Source: Thalassobellus sp050294475 (GTDB lineage: Bacteria; Bacteroidota; Bacteroidia; Flavobacteriales; Flavobacteriaceae). Taken from it: a stretch of 64,000 bases of DNA. Under the pieces are notes generated by a model. The model worked only from the letters and a program-made list of their open reading frames with translations, was not told the DNA's origin and did not search any database. The stretch is from the NCBI GenBank assembly GCA_050294475.1, contig JBNKOE010000021.1, positions 62,001 to 126,000 on the forward strand, read 5' to 3'. The position numbers were made by a program, and so were the translations under genes. This document shows positions 37,808-47,200 of the stretch, piece by piece. How positions within the stretch are numbered: position 1 is the stretch's first letter; each line of letters begins with the position of its first letter.

Positions 37808-39025
37808 TTGAAAACACACACAGCTATTTATATTTCTAATAACGACGATAAGCATAAGCTTCTTGAAAGTATTCAATCGCAAGCTTTAGTGGGCGATTTA
37901 ACAAATTTAGAAGGTGCACTATTTTCAGAAATAGCTTTAAATAAATTTATTTTAGAGGAAACACGTCACGGACATTTTGATGTCACTACGCAAACTAAAA
38001 ATAGTTTAAAAAATTCGTCTCAAGGCGAACGAAAAAAAGCTTTGCTAAAACATATTATGGCGAAAAATCCAGAATACATTATTGTTGATAATGTTTTTGA
38101 TAGTCTGGATGTAAATGCTCAACAAGCCATTCAAAATACTTTAGAAGATTTAAGCAAATCCACTTTTATTATTCAGATTAGCAATAGAAAACGTGACCTG
38201 TTACCGTTTATAAATAATGTATACCACTGGAAAGAAGGAAAACTCGAATCATTTAATAAAACAGATACTTCTAAACAAAAAAAGATTTTCATAGAAGATT
38301 TACCGCCACCATACAATCCTATTGATACTAACCTTGAAACCTTAGTAAAACTTAGTAATGTTACAGTAACTTATAGCGAACGCGTTATTGTAAATAATAT
38401 TTGTTGGGAAATTAAACCAGGTGAGTTTTGGCAATTAATAGGACCAAACGGATCGGGAAAAAGTACTTTAATAACCCTCATAACTGGCGATAACCCAAAA
38501 GGCTTTTTGCAAGATATGGTGTTGTTTGGTATGCAAAAGGGTAGTGGCGAAAGCGTTTGGGAAATTAAAAGAAATATTGGCTATTTTTCTTCCGAAATGC
38601 TACGAGGTTTTATGCGTTCAGATACTATTGAGAATATGATTATTTCTGGATTTTTAGATTCTATTGGGCTTTATAAATTTCCGTCGGACAGACAGATTCT
38701 AATTGCTCACCAGTGGTTACGCATATTAAACATGTATCATATAAAAAATAAGAGTTTTCAATTTTTATCTGATGGACATAAACGTTTGGTGCTAATTGCA
38801 CGCGCTATGGTAAAGCAACCGCCATTACTTATTTTAGATGAACCAACTAACGGACTAGACGATTCTGATGCCGAAATATTTGCAGAATTAGTAAACAAAA
38901 TAGCAACCGAAAGTACCACAGCTATTTTATACGTATCGCATAGAAACGAAGAAAAGCTTCTTAAACCAGATTTTATTTATGAGTTAGTGCCAGATGAAAC
39001 GGGTTCTAAGGGTATTCCAAGATAA
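37808..39025 (+). CDS. ModF-like ABC ATPase with two nucleotide-binding domains, the first lacking Walker A
   Basis: A 405-aa cytoplasmic ATPase starting with TTG (no ATG is available in the open frame, and a TAAATTTG box lies just upstream). The first half (residues 1-150) is a shortened ABC domain: no Walker A, but a signature-like LKNSSQGERKKALL (67-80) and Walker-B-like YIIVDNVFDSLD (90-101). The second half is complete: Walker A GPNGSGKST (212-220), signature-like LSDGHKRL near 320, Walker B LLILDEPTNGLD near 340, and the switch His in YVSH. The arrangement resembles ModF of the molybdate system, but no permease or molybdenum gene is adjacent. It could be a regulatory or ribosome-associated ABC protein instead. 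Confidence 0.85.
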   Translation: MKTHTAIYISNNDDKHKLLESIQSQALVGDLTNLEGALFSEIALNKFILEETRHGHFDVTTQTKNSLKNSSQGERKKALLKHIMAKNPEYIIVDNVFDSLDVNAQQAIQNTLEDLSKSTFIIQISNRKRDLLPFINNVYHWKEGKLESFNKTDTSKQKKIFIEDLPPPYNPIDTNLETLVKLSNVTVTYSERVIVNNICWEIKPGEFWQLIGPNGSGKSTLITLITGDNPKGFLQDMVLFGMQKGSGESVWEIKRNIGYFSSEMLRGFMRSDTIENMIISGFLDSIGLYKFPSDRQILIAHQWLRILNMYHIKNKSFQFLSDGHKRLVLIARAMVKQPPLLILDEPTNGLDDSDAEIFAELVNKIATESTTAILYVSHRNEEKLLKPDFIYELVPDETGSKGIPR

Positions 39026-39049
39026 AATTCTAACAAAAATTATTTTTTA

Positions 39050-39223
39050 TTATGCTGTATGTTGTTGAAGAACCACGAACGGAGTTCCTCGTTTAACTAA
39101 AGCAAAACCTCTTGCTATAAGTTTGTTCTTAACATGGTTTACTGCAATCATTTTATCTTTTTCTTCAGTTAACTTTTTCTTATAATATAAGTGCAATTCA
39201 CTATCGTGCTGTATGGCTGACAT
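39050..39223 (-). pseudogene. IS110-family transposase, C-terminal remnant
   Basis: On the minus strand 57 codons plus a stop are open, preceded immediately by an in-frame stop, so the 5' part is lost. The encoded segment (SAIQHDSELHLYYKKKLTEE, then NHVKNKLIARGFALVKRGTPF) matches the well-known C-terminal pattern of IS110-type DEDD transposases (xxHDxxLxxYYxxK...NAVxxKLxxRxFAVVKRxxPY). No terminal repeats were seen, and IS110 elements normally lack them. It marks past transposition at the left edge of this accessory patch. Confidence 0.8.
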
Positions 39224-39309
39224 ACGTTATAGTTCTTCACTTTTTTATATAAAGTTATTTATTGCAAACAAAAGAAACATGTTGTGTGTAATTTGAGAAT
39301 TCGGTTTTT

Positions 39310-39331
39310 ATACCAATTTTTGGTATATTTG
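39310..39331 (+). promoter_or_regulatory. Palindromic operator overlapping the ParDE promoter
   Basis: The inverted repeat ataccaa-ttt-ttggtat (39310-39326) overlaps a perfect TAnnTTTG box, TATATTTG, at 39324-39331. The parD start follows 17 bases later. Type II antitoxins of this class bind a palindrome at their own promoter, so this is the expected autoregulatory site. No clear TTTG at -33 was found. Confidence 0.65.
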
Positions 39332-39348
39332 AAGTAAATATTATCAAA

Positions 39349-39600
39349 ATGAACAAAAATACATCTGTATCTCTCGGAAATTATTTTGACCAATTTGTTC
39401 AAAGCCGAATAAAAGAAGGACGATTTAAAAATGTTAGCGAAGTTATACGCGCTGGATTAAGACTTTTAGAAGAAGAAGAAAATAAAGTAATTGCATTGAG
39501 AAACGCAATTCAAGATGGAATTGATAGTGGAATTGCTCACGATTTTGACCCTAAAAAACATCTTGAGTCTCTAAAAGCAAAAAAGAACTCAAATGGCTGA
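39349..39600 (+). CDS. parD: ParD-like type II antitoxin
   Basis: An 83-aa protein of the ParD/CC2985 ribbon-helix-helix family. The N-terminal strand (NTSVSLGNYFDQFV) and the helices GRFKNVSEVIRAGLRLLEEEE form the DNA-binding RHH unit. The charged C-terminus, including GIDSGIAHDFDPKKHLESLK, is the usual toxin-wrapping tail. It overlaps the toxin gene by 8 bases, and it should repress the shared promoter at the palindrome just upstream. Confidence 0.93.
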   Translation: MNKNTSVSLGNYFDQFVQSRIKEGRFKNVSEVIRAGLRLLEEEENKVIALRNAIQDGIDSGIAHDFDPKKHLESLKAKKNSNG

Positions 39601-39892
39601 ATTTAGATTGACTAATAAAGCTGTTGAGGATTTATCAAAAATTTGGGAATATACATTTGAAGTCTGGTCTGAAGATCAAGCTGACAAATATTACGACATG
39701 TTGATTTCAAGTTGTCAAGAGATTACTGAAAATCCGCTTTTAGGAAAAAAATATGATGGAATTACTAAAAACTTGCTTGGTATGAAAACGAATAGACATA
39801 TTATATTTTATCGAACTTTAAACGAAAACTATGTTGAAATCACTAGGATTTTACATGAGAGAATGGATTTAAAAAAAAGAATAATCGAATAA
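39593..39892 (+). CDS. parE: ParE-like toxin (RelE/ParE superfamily)
   Basis: A 99-aa protein. The family pattern is clear: RLTNKAVEDLSKIWEYTFEVW at the N-terminus, QADKYYDMLISSCQEI, NPLLGKKYDGI, and the C-terminal strands MKTNRHIIFYRTLNENYVEITRILHERMD. ParE proteins inhibit DNA gyrase, whereas RelE members cut mRNA; the absence of the RelE catalytic pattern and the ParD partner favour ParE. It is cotranscribed and translationally overlapped with the antitoxin. Confidence 0.93.
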   Translation: MAEFRLTNKAVEDLSKIWEYTFEVWSEDQADKYYDMLISSCQEITENPLLGKKYDGITKNLLGMKTNRHIIFYRTLNENYVEITRILHERMDLKKRIIE

Positions 39893-39924
39893 AAAACTAC
39901 ACACAGCATTAACTATAAGTAATT

Positions 39925-40036
39925 GCTTGTTCTTTTCTACTTTGAAAATTCCACAAGAATTTTTAACTTCGTGTGTACTTGTGAAGTTAATCGTTAATCC
40001 ACTCACTACTCATAGCCAAAACTGTTGTATACAAGC
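39925..40036. repeat. Structured intergenic element, attC-like or cassette boundary (tentative)
   Basis: An outer pair gcttgt/acaagc (39925-39930 and 40031-40036) encloses two clear hairpins: aaaattc/gaatttt with loop cacaa (39945-39963) and ttaacttc/gaagttaa with a 12-base loop (39963-39990). It lies between the parE stop and the acetyltransferase start. The size, the closing arms and the small accessory genes on both sides recall integron attC sites. No integrase was seen and the consensus core sites are not exact. Confidence 0.35.
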
Positions 40037-40050
40037 TTGAAAAATATAAA

Positions 40051-40458
40051 ATGGAAATTAGACTTTCAGAAACAAAGGAAATTAGTATTAACCAAATTGT
40101 TAATCTATATAAAGCCAATGAATGGAGTTCTTCTGAAAAGCCAACTGAGTTAAGAAATGCTTTATTAAATTCTCATTCATTAATTACGGCTTGGGACAAT
40201 GAAAAGTTAGTTGGACTTGGAAATGCAATATCCGATGGATATTTGGTCGTTTATTATCCACACTTATTAGTTCATCCAGAATATCGGGGAAAAGGAATTG
40301 GTCATATGATAATGGATAAGTTCCAAGAGAAATATAAAAATTTCCATATGCAAATTTTAACTGCTGATGGAAAATCAATCGATTTTTACCAAAAGGTTGG
40401 TTTTGAAAAAGCTGGAGAAACAATGCCAATGTGGATTTATAATGGAAATGAACACTAA
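40051..40458 (+). CDS. GNAT family N-acetyltransferase
   Basis: A 135-aa protein with one GNAT domain, which transfers an acetyl group from acetyl-CoA to an amine. The motif A region is HLLVHPEYRGKGIGHMIMDKF (Q/RxxGxG/A type at about residues 75-85), and the motif B end FYQKVGFEKAGETMPMW is typical. The N-terminus (VNLYKANEWSSSEKP) resembles small flavobacterial GNATs of unknown substrate. It is followed by the ABM-like gene after 9 bases. The gene probably arrived with the neighbouring accessory genes. Confidence 0.92.
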   Translation: MEIRLSETKEISINQIVNLYKANEWSSSEKPTELRNALLNSHSLITAWDNEKLVGLGNAISDGYLVVYYPHLLVHPEYRGKGIGHMIMDKFQEKYKNFHMQILTADGKSIDFYQKVGFEKAGETMPMWIYNGNEH

Positions 40459-40467
40459 ATAATCATT

Positions 40468-40767
40468 ATGATAACAAGAGTTTGGGAAGGAAAAACTAAA
40501 ATTGAACATTCGGAAAAGTATGCTAAAATTATTGAGGAACGAGATATACCTGATTACAGAAAAACGGTTGGATTTATAAAACTAACCTTTCTTAAACGCT
40601 CTGACAATGAATTCACATATTTCAAGTTGTTGACCTTTTGGACAGATTTAGACACCATTAAAAATTTTACGGGACCAAATTTTAAACAGGCTGTATCTTA
40701 CAAAGAGGATGAACAATATTTAGTAGATTTTCCTGGAAATATAACACATTATGAAGTATTTGCCTAA
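40468..40767 (+). CDS. ABM-fold (antibiotic biosynthesis monooxygenase-like) protein
   Basis: A 99-aa single-domain protein. The N-terminus ITRVWEGKTKIEHSEKYAKI and the later FTYFKLLTFWTDLDTIKNFTG fit the dimeric ferredoxin-like ABM fold. The key residues of characterised monooxygenases or heme oxygenases cannot be assigned, so the biochemical function is unknown. It is likely cotranscribed with the GNAT gene. The similarity was judged by pattern only. Confidence 0.7.
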   Translation: MITRVWEGKTKIEHSEKYAKIIEERDIPDYRKTVGFIKLTFLKRSDNEFTYFKLLTFWTDLDTIKNFTGPNFKQAVSYKEDEQYLVDFPGNITHYEVFA

Positions 40768-40812
40768 TAAGCCTATGTGCAACATGCGTATATAACAAAT
40801 AAAATTTCCTTT

Positions 40813-41709
40813 TTAAATATCAGTAGCAGGCCTAATATCAACCGCTACATGCATTTTGCTTTTACCAGTGCTGTAAATAACACCTTTAAGTGGTGGAACA
40901 TCGTAATAATCACGTCCGTAAGACACGGTAATGTGCTGGTCTTTTGGTATTTGGTTATTGGTTGGGTCAAAATCTACCCAACCAAAACTTGGTATGTATA
41001 AGGAGAACCAAGCATGAGAAGCATCGGTACCTATTAATTTTTCTTTTCCTGGAGGCGGTAAGGTTTCAATATAACCACTTACATATCTGGCAGGCAACCC
41101 AACCGAACGCACACAAGCAATAGCAATTTGTGCAAAGTCTTGACAAACACCTTTTTTCTCCTTTATAACATCGTGTATGGGCGTTGCAACATTAGTTACT
41201 TGGGTGTTAAACTCAAATTCGGTATAAATACGTTGCATAAGCTCGTAAGCAGCTTCAAAAATGGATCGATCTGGTTTAAATGATACTTCGGCATAGTCCC
41301 TAATTTCTGGTGTAATTTTAGCTACTAAAATGGATTCTAATATAAACTGCTTAATATCTAATAATTCTGGGTCTGTTTTTTCTAAAGCCTCTAAAGCTTC
41401 TTTTAACGTGATGCTTTTTCCTGTTTCAGATGTTTCAATATTAGGTTCTAAACTAGAATCTCTTTCAATTTTACTAAAAGCGGTTACTTCTAGCTTTTTA
41501 TGATGTTGTTGTATAGAAAACCGTGTTATGGTATTACCAAAAAAATCTAATTTTTCTGAAAACTCGGTAGGTGTAGGGCTTATTTCTAAACGGTAGTCAA
41601 TTACCTTTTGCCCAAGCATATCTTTAGGTTTTAAAGTTGCTATGTTATGACAAAAAGTAACACCACTTTCGTAATTATAACTGGTTGTATGAAATATTTG
41701 AAAGGTCAT
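40813..41709 (-). CDS. Transglutaminase-like cysteine protease family protein
   Basis: A 298-aa protein. The first 90 residues are the bacterial transglutaminase N-terminal domain (FQIFHTTSYNYESGVTFCHN). A papain-like transglutaminase core follows with the catalytic triad: Cys in KKGVCQDFAQIA, His in DASHAWFSLYIP, and Asp in GWVDFDPTNN. It is the last gene of a three-gene minus-strand operon, one base after the ATP-grasp/alpha-E gene. In the comparative-genomics model of this conserved cluster, it acts as a peptidase or transglutaminase on products of the ATP-grasp ligase. Substrate unknown. Confidence 0.94.
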   Translation of the reverse strand: MTFQIFHTTSYNYESGVTFCHNIATLKPKDMLGQKVIDYRLEISPTPTEFSEKLDFFGNTITRFSIQQHHKKLEVTAFSKIERDSSLEPNIETSETGKSITLKEALEALEKTDPELLDIKQFILESILVAKITPEIRDYAEVSFKPDRSIFEAAYELMQRIYTEFEFNTQVTNVATPIHDVIKEKKGVCQDFAQIAIACVRSVGLPARYVSGYIETLPPPGKEKLIGTDASHAWFSLYIPSFGWVDFDPTNNQIPKDQHITVSYGRDYYDVPPLKGVIYSTGKSKMHVAVDIRPATDI

Positions 41710-41710
41710 G

Positions 41711-44266
41711 TTATGAAAGCGGGAAATTTTGATTAACCAATTGTTTTTGTTGGTATGCGTGATTGAAATACGTATCGGAAACCGCTAATGAGGTTTCGTG
41801 TAATAAATCGCTTAATTCTGCTAAAGCATCATCAAGGTTTTGTCTTAAGGTTTTATCGTCATTTAATTCTAAAAGCGTTTCAATATTAAAACTTCTAACT
41901 TTTAAATAGGCATCAGAAATATATTTTTTGCAAATATGAACACTGTCTGAGTTTTCAGAATTTGGTAATCGGTATATATCTTTTTGTATGCGTCTTATTT
42001 GATAGGTTAAAGATTTAGCATACTCTTTATCTAATAAAATTAAATTAATAACATTTTCTATATTTAAATATGAGCGGTAACTGTATCTATAAATATTTAA
42101 ACTTTCATGACTTGTAAGTAAGGATTCTAAAATATCGTATTGTATATGTTCATCGAGGTTAAAAACAAGTAGTGAACGACATTTTGCAACGTTCATCATA
42201 GCTTGTTCAGACTGTAAGCCAATGAAATATAGCAATAAACCTTGAGTAACTAAAATACTTTCTTCAATAAGTCCCATAAAGGCAATTAAGCGCGTAATAA
42301 TACGGTCTAATAATTTAGAAAGTTCGGCTACTGTGTAATTATCGTTTTCTTTAAACTTGCTCCATTGTTTTTTAATGCCATCAAATACGCGCCACATATC
42401 TTTAGACCATAAGCTTCTAAGTGAATAATACGCATTGTTAAAGCTAGTTAAGGTTTGTGCAAAGCTTCCAGGTCTGTTTTCGTCCATTATTAAAGAAATT
42501 ATTTCTTTAAGTGGGGCTTTTAAGACTTCTTCAGAACCTTTTCCAACAAACCCAGGAAATGTTGATGTAATATGTGTGATAGATTGGTATAAGAACACTA
42601 AACTTTCCGATTCGTTACGGTCATTATATTCTACATTATTCATTCTGTTAAGTACCATACGTAAGTAACGTGCCGTAACAAGTGCTCGACCTAAATAACG
42701 TCCCGACCAGTATAAGTTTTCGGCAGTATTACTAGGTAAATCATTTATATCTGAAATAGAAATTCTACAAGAACTATCCCATGAATAATTTTGAATATTG
42801 GTTTGTGTATCATCAGAAATAACCCAAAAATCTTTACTAATACCACCGCGTTGGTTAGATACGAATAAATTTTCGCGTTCTGGAGCAACTCGAACTAAAC
42901 CACCAGGCATTACACTATAGCTATCATCTTTTGCAATAGCAAAGGTTCGGCACATAACTTTTCGAGGCTCTAAAGTATCTTTTACAAGGTTTGGAGCTGT
43001 AGAGAATGATATTTTTTCTTGAGCTACAAATTGATAAGGCGCTAAAAGAATTTCCTTTTTTAAGTTATTTAAAGCTTTTGTATCTAAAAATTCACAGAAA
43101 AAGATGTTTTCTCTATTAGAACGATCGATGCGTTTAACAACTAAATCTTTTAAATGACTTAGAACATAATCGCGTTCTTTCTTTTGTCCGCACCACCATG
43201 AGGCTATTTGTGGTAATATTAAATCTTCTTTAAAGAAATATTTACAAATAACATTCATAAAAGGAATGAGACCAGAATTTTCTAAAATACCACTACCTAT
43301 GGGGTTTACAATGGCTACTTTCTGTTCTCTTACTACATCTAATAAGCCAGCAACTCCTAAATAAGAATCTTCGCGAAGTTCTAACGGATCCATAAAAACA
43401 TCGTCTACACGTCTTAAAATAACATCAACTTGTTTGAGTTCTTTTAAGGTTTTCATCCAAAGTTTACCGTTTCTAACTACTAAATCGTTACCAGTAACTA
43501 ACTGATAACCTAAAAATGATGCCATATAAGCATGTTCAAAATAGGTTTCGTTATGAGGTCCTGGTGTTAAAATAACAATATTAGGGTTGTCTTTGTTTTG
43601 TGGCGCCGATTCAATAAGCATTTCATTAAATTCATAAAAGAATTGAGAGGGCTGTTTTACATTAATATCTTGAAAAATATTAGGAGCCACTCTACTTAAT
43701 GAATATCTGTTTTCTAGCGCATAACCCATGCCTGAAGGAGCTTGTGTACGGTCGTTTACAACCCACATGCGTCCGTCTGGTCCTCTGGCTAAATCTGCCG
43801 AATAGATGAGTAAATTTTTAGATGTTTTATATTGAATTTGATCACATTGTCTTAAAAATCCACGATGTGCAAAAATAACGTCTTGTGGTATAATACCGTT
43901 TTTTATAAGCTCACGCTTGCCGTAAATATCTTTTAAAATTAAGTTTATTAATTCGGCACGTTGGGCAATCCCTTTTTCAATGGTTTTCCATTCATTTTGA
44001 TGCACAAGAAAAGGTACAATGTTTAAATCCCATGTACGATGCATGCCTTTCGGGTCGTTATATACATTATATGTAACTCCGTTTTCGTCCATGAGCCAAT
44101 TAATTTCTTCTTGTTTGGCTAATAATTTTTCTTTACCAATTTGCTTAAGGTTATTAAGTAGTTGTTCCCAATTAGAATTAATGGACATATCAGCCTTTAA
44201 TACCTCATCATACTTTTTAGCGTTAGAAAAATAATTTCTAAATAATATATTACTATCTGCAATCAT
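41711..44266 (-). CDS. Circularly permuted type 2 ATP-grasp protein fused to alpha-E domain
   Basis: An 851-aa protein. The first part (to about residue 480) is the CP_ATPgrasp_2 domain: GVTYNVYNDPKGMHRTWDLN, GFLRQCDQIQYK, WVVNDRTQAPSGMGYALENR, ILTPGPHNETYFEHAYMA, and NPIGSGILENSGLIPFM. The second part (about 510-840) is the helical alpha-E domain (TAENLYWSGRYLGRALVTAR). In many bacteria the two are separate genes, so this is the fused form. ATP-grasp members form amide bonds with ATP; this one is predicted to make a peptide or peptide tag. It lies 17 bases after the DUF2126 gene in the same operon. Confidence 0.94.
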   Translation of the reverse strand: MIADSNILFRNYFSNAKKYDEVLKADMSINSNWEQLLNNLKQIGKEKLLAKQEEINWLMDENGVTYNVYNDPKGMHRTWDLNIVPFLVHQNEWKTIEKGIAQRAELINLILKDIYGKRELIKNGIIPQDVIFAHRGFLRQCDQIQYKTSKNLLIYSADLARGPDGRMWVVNDRTQAPSGMGYALENRYSLSRVAPNIFQDINVKQPSQFFYEFNEMLIESAPQNKDNPNIVILTPGPHNETYFEHAYMASFLGYQLVTGNDLVVRNGKLWMKTLKELKQVDVILRRVDDVFMDPLELREDSYLGVAGLLDVVREQKVAIVNPIGSGILENSGLIPFMNVICKYFFKEDLILPQIASWWCGQKKERDYVLSHLKDLVVKRIDRSNRENIFFCEFLDTKALNNLKKEILLAPYQFVAQEKISFSTAPNLVKDTLEPRKVMCRTFAIAKDDSYSVMPGGLVRVAPERENLFVSNQRGGISKDFWVISDDTQTNIQNYSWDSSCRISISDINDLPSNTAENLYWSGRYLGRALVTARYLRMVLNRMNNVEYNDRNESESLVFLYQSITHITSTFPGFVGKGSEEVLKAPLKEIISLIMDENRPGSFAQTLTSFNNAYYSLRSLWSKDMWRVFDGIKKQWSKFKENDNYTVAELSKLLDRIITRLIAFMGLIEESILVTQGLLLYFIGLQSEQAMMNVAKCRSLLVFNLDEHIQYDILESLLTSHESLNIYRYSYRSYLNIENVINLILLDKEYAKSLTYQIRRIQKDIYRLPNSENSDSVHICKKYISDAYLKVRSFNIETLLELNDDKTLRQNLDDALAELSDLLHETSLAVSDTYFNHAYQQKQLVNQNFPLS

Positions 44267-44283
44267 ACATTAATAAAGATATA

Positions 44284-47200
44284 CTATTTTTTTCTTAAAT
44301 CAAGTGTGTATGGGAATTCATAATTTACTGGTAGCTCTTTATAGCTGAACTTTTTAGAACTTTCTTGTTTTACCACAGATTTTGGACCCGAAGCATCTTG
44401 ATTAATGATTTCTTTTTCAGAAATATTACCTTGTGTGTGACCAAACTCCCAAAAACGATTGATTCTTCTAGATTCTGCTTCAAAACTATTTATAGGGTAA
44501 CTTTCGTACGAGCGACCACCAGGATGTGCCACATAATAAGTACAACCACCAATAGAGCGTTTGTTCCAAGTATCAACAATATCAAAAACTAAAGGTGTAT
44601 CTGGCTCAATAGTAGGGTGTAATGATGAATATGGATTCCAAGCTTTATAGCGTATTCCAGCAACATATTCGCCTTTAACACCTGTATTATTTAATTGTAC
44701 TTTAACACCGTTACAGGTAAGTACGAAACGTTCTTCAATAAAATGATTTACTTTAACTTGTAAGCGTTCTACAGAGGAATCAACATATCTTGCTGTACCG
44801 CCACCTGTCATTTCTTCACCTAAAACATTCCAAGGTTCAATAGCAGCACGTAATTCTAAATGAATATTGTTAATTTCAACCATGCCGTGTAATGGGAATC
44901 TGAATTCGAAGAAAGGATTAAACCAGTCTTCTTTAAACGGATAGCCAGCTCGATTTAGTTGCTCTACAATATCTTTTATATCTTCTCTTACATAATGTTC
45001 AATTAAGAATTTATCATGTAATTCGGTTCCCCAACGTACTAAATTATGTTCGTATGGTTTTTTCCAAAACCAAGCTACTAATGTTCTAACTAAAAGGTTT
45101 TGCATCAAACTCATTTGTGGATGCGGTGGCATATCAAAAGCACGAAGCTCTAAAATGCCTAATCTTCCAGAAGAAGAATCGGGTGAAAATAATTTATCGA
45201 TACAGAATTCTGCGCGGTGAGTATTCCCTGTTAAATCTGTTAATAAATGGCGAAACAATCTATCGGTTAACCAAAAAGGTACTTCACCATCTTTTGGTAT
45301 TTGACTAAAAGCAATTTCTAGTTCGTATAGGTTTTCCATACGAGCTTCATCAATTCTAGGAGCTTGACTAGTAGCACCAATAAACGCTCCTGAAAACAAA
45401 TAAGAAAGTCCTGGGTGATGTTGCCAAAAGGTAAGTAAACTTCGTAATAAACTAGGTTTACGAAGCAACGGACTATCGGCAGGAGTTAATCCGCCAAGAG
45501 TTACGTGGTTTCCACCTCCTGTGCCTGTGTGCTTGCCATCAAGCATAAATTTTTCTGTTCCTAAACGTGATTTTTTAGCATGTTCGTATAGTGTTAAGGT
45601 GTTATGCGTAAGTTCTTTCCAGTTTTTTGCTGGATGTACATTAATTTCAATAACACCAGGATCTGGTGTTATTTTCATAGATTCTAGTCTATGGTCTTTA
45701 GGTGGATCATAACCTTCTAAAACAATAGGAATATTAAGTTCTTTAGCAGTGGCTTCAATTGAAGCGATTAAGTCTAAAAATATTTCAGCAGAATCTAAAG
45801 GTGGTAAAAACAAGTGTAGTTTTCCATCTCTAATTTCTGAGCATAAAGCAGTTCTTATAAAATAGTTATTACTAGTGTCTTTTGGACCATTAGTTTCAAT
45901 ATCTTGGTAGCGTTTTTTAGCTGTTTTTTTAAAGCTAGGTAACCTTCCTTTTATTGAAAAATTATCGGGGTCGTATTTAGGGAATTCTCCGTGTTCGGGA
46001 TTTCTAATTAAAGAATCTAAAGGTAATCGTAAACCAATAGGAGAGTTACCTGGTATTAAGAATAAATGATTTCTTCTAAAACTCCAATCGCAGGTATACC
46101 AAGTACCCATTGAGTTGTTTAGTGGTAATACATAACCAACTGTTTTAGATTTACCATCATTTAAAATATCTTTTAACTTGTTTTTTACTAATAAGGCACT
46201 ATCATCTTTTGTTGGATCAATATCTACAGGTAATTTACCTTCTTCCCACATAAAATAAAAAGCATCTTCGTAGGTAGGTACTAAATGCTTGTCGGTAATA
46301 CCTAGATATTTAGTAAGTGTTTCTAAGAATTTTTTATCGGCATCTTCTGGGATCTTAGTATTTTCAGAAAATAATGCGAATAGATTTTTATTGTGCCATA
46401 TGTTTCTACCGTCTTTTCTCCAACATAATTCAATAGACCAACGAGGTAAAGGTTCTCCTGGATACCATTTACCTTGTGCTTGATGGAGAATACCACCTTT
46501 GGCAAATTCGTCATAGAGTTTGGTAGATAAATCTTTAGCCAAGGCTCTTTTGTGAGGCCCGTCGGCATCTGTATTCCATTCAGGAGCTTCCATATCATCA
46601 ATAGAAACAAAGGTAGGTTCGCCACCCATGGTTAAACGAACATCTCCTTTTTCTAGTTGTTTTTCAACCTTAAAACCAAGTTTGTAAATAGCGTTCCACT
46701 GTTCTTCAGTATATGGTTTTGTTACTCTAGGCGATTCGAAAATTCGTTTCACAGAATTTTCAAATTCAAATTCTGTTTCACAAATATCTGTGGCGCCAGA
46801 AACTGGAGCTGCACTTTCAAATGAAGGTGTACAGGCAAGTGGAATATGACCTTCGCCAGCTAATAAACCAGATGTGGCATCAAAACCTATCCAGCCAGCA
46901 CCCGGTAAGTAGACTTCTGCCCAAGCATGTAAATCGGTAAAATCTTCTTCAGGACCAGAAGGGCCATCTAAAGATTTTTCATCAGATTTTAATTGAACTA
47001 AATAACCAGATACAAAACGCGCTCCAAAACCTAAATGGCGCAATGTTTGAACAAATAACCAAGCGTAATCTCTACATGAACCACTTTTTATATCTAAGGT
47101 TTCTTCACAACTTTGTACACCAGGATCCATCCTAATGTTATAGTTTAAATATTCATATATTTTTCTATTGATATCTATTAAAAAATAGATGGTTTTTCTT

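Larger units (their letters stand above)
39026..39348. other. Intergenic region with transposase remnant and ParDE promoter
   Basis: These 323 bases hold the minus-strand IS110-family remnant (39050-39223) and the operator/promoter region of the ParDE pair (39310-39331). Nothing else was recognised. Confidence 0.7.

Noticed and set aside
40777..41001. 74-aa plus-strand reading frame
   Set aside because: It lies antisense to the end of the transglutaminase gene, whose catalytic His and Asp are encoded there.
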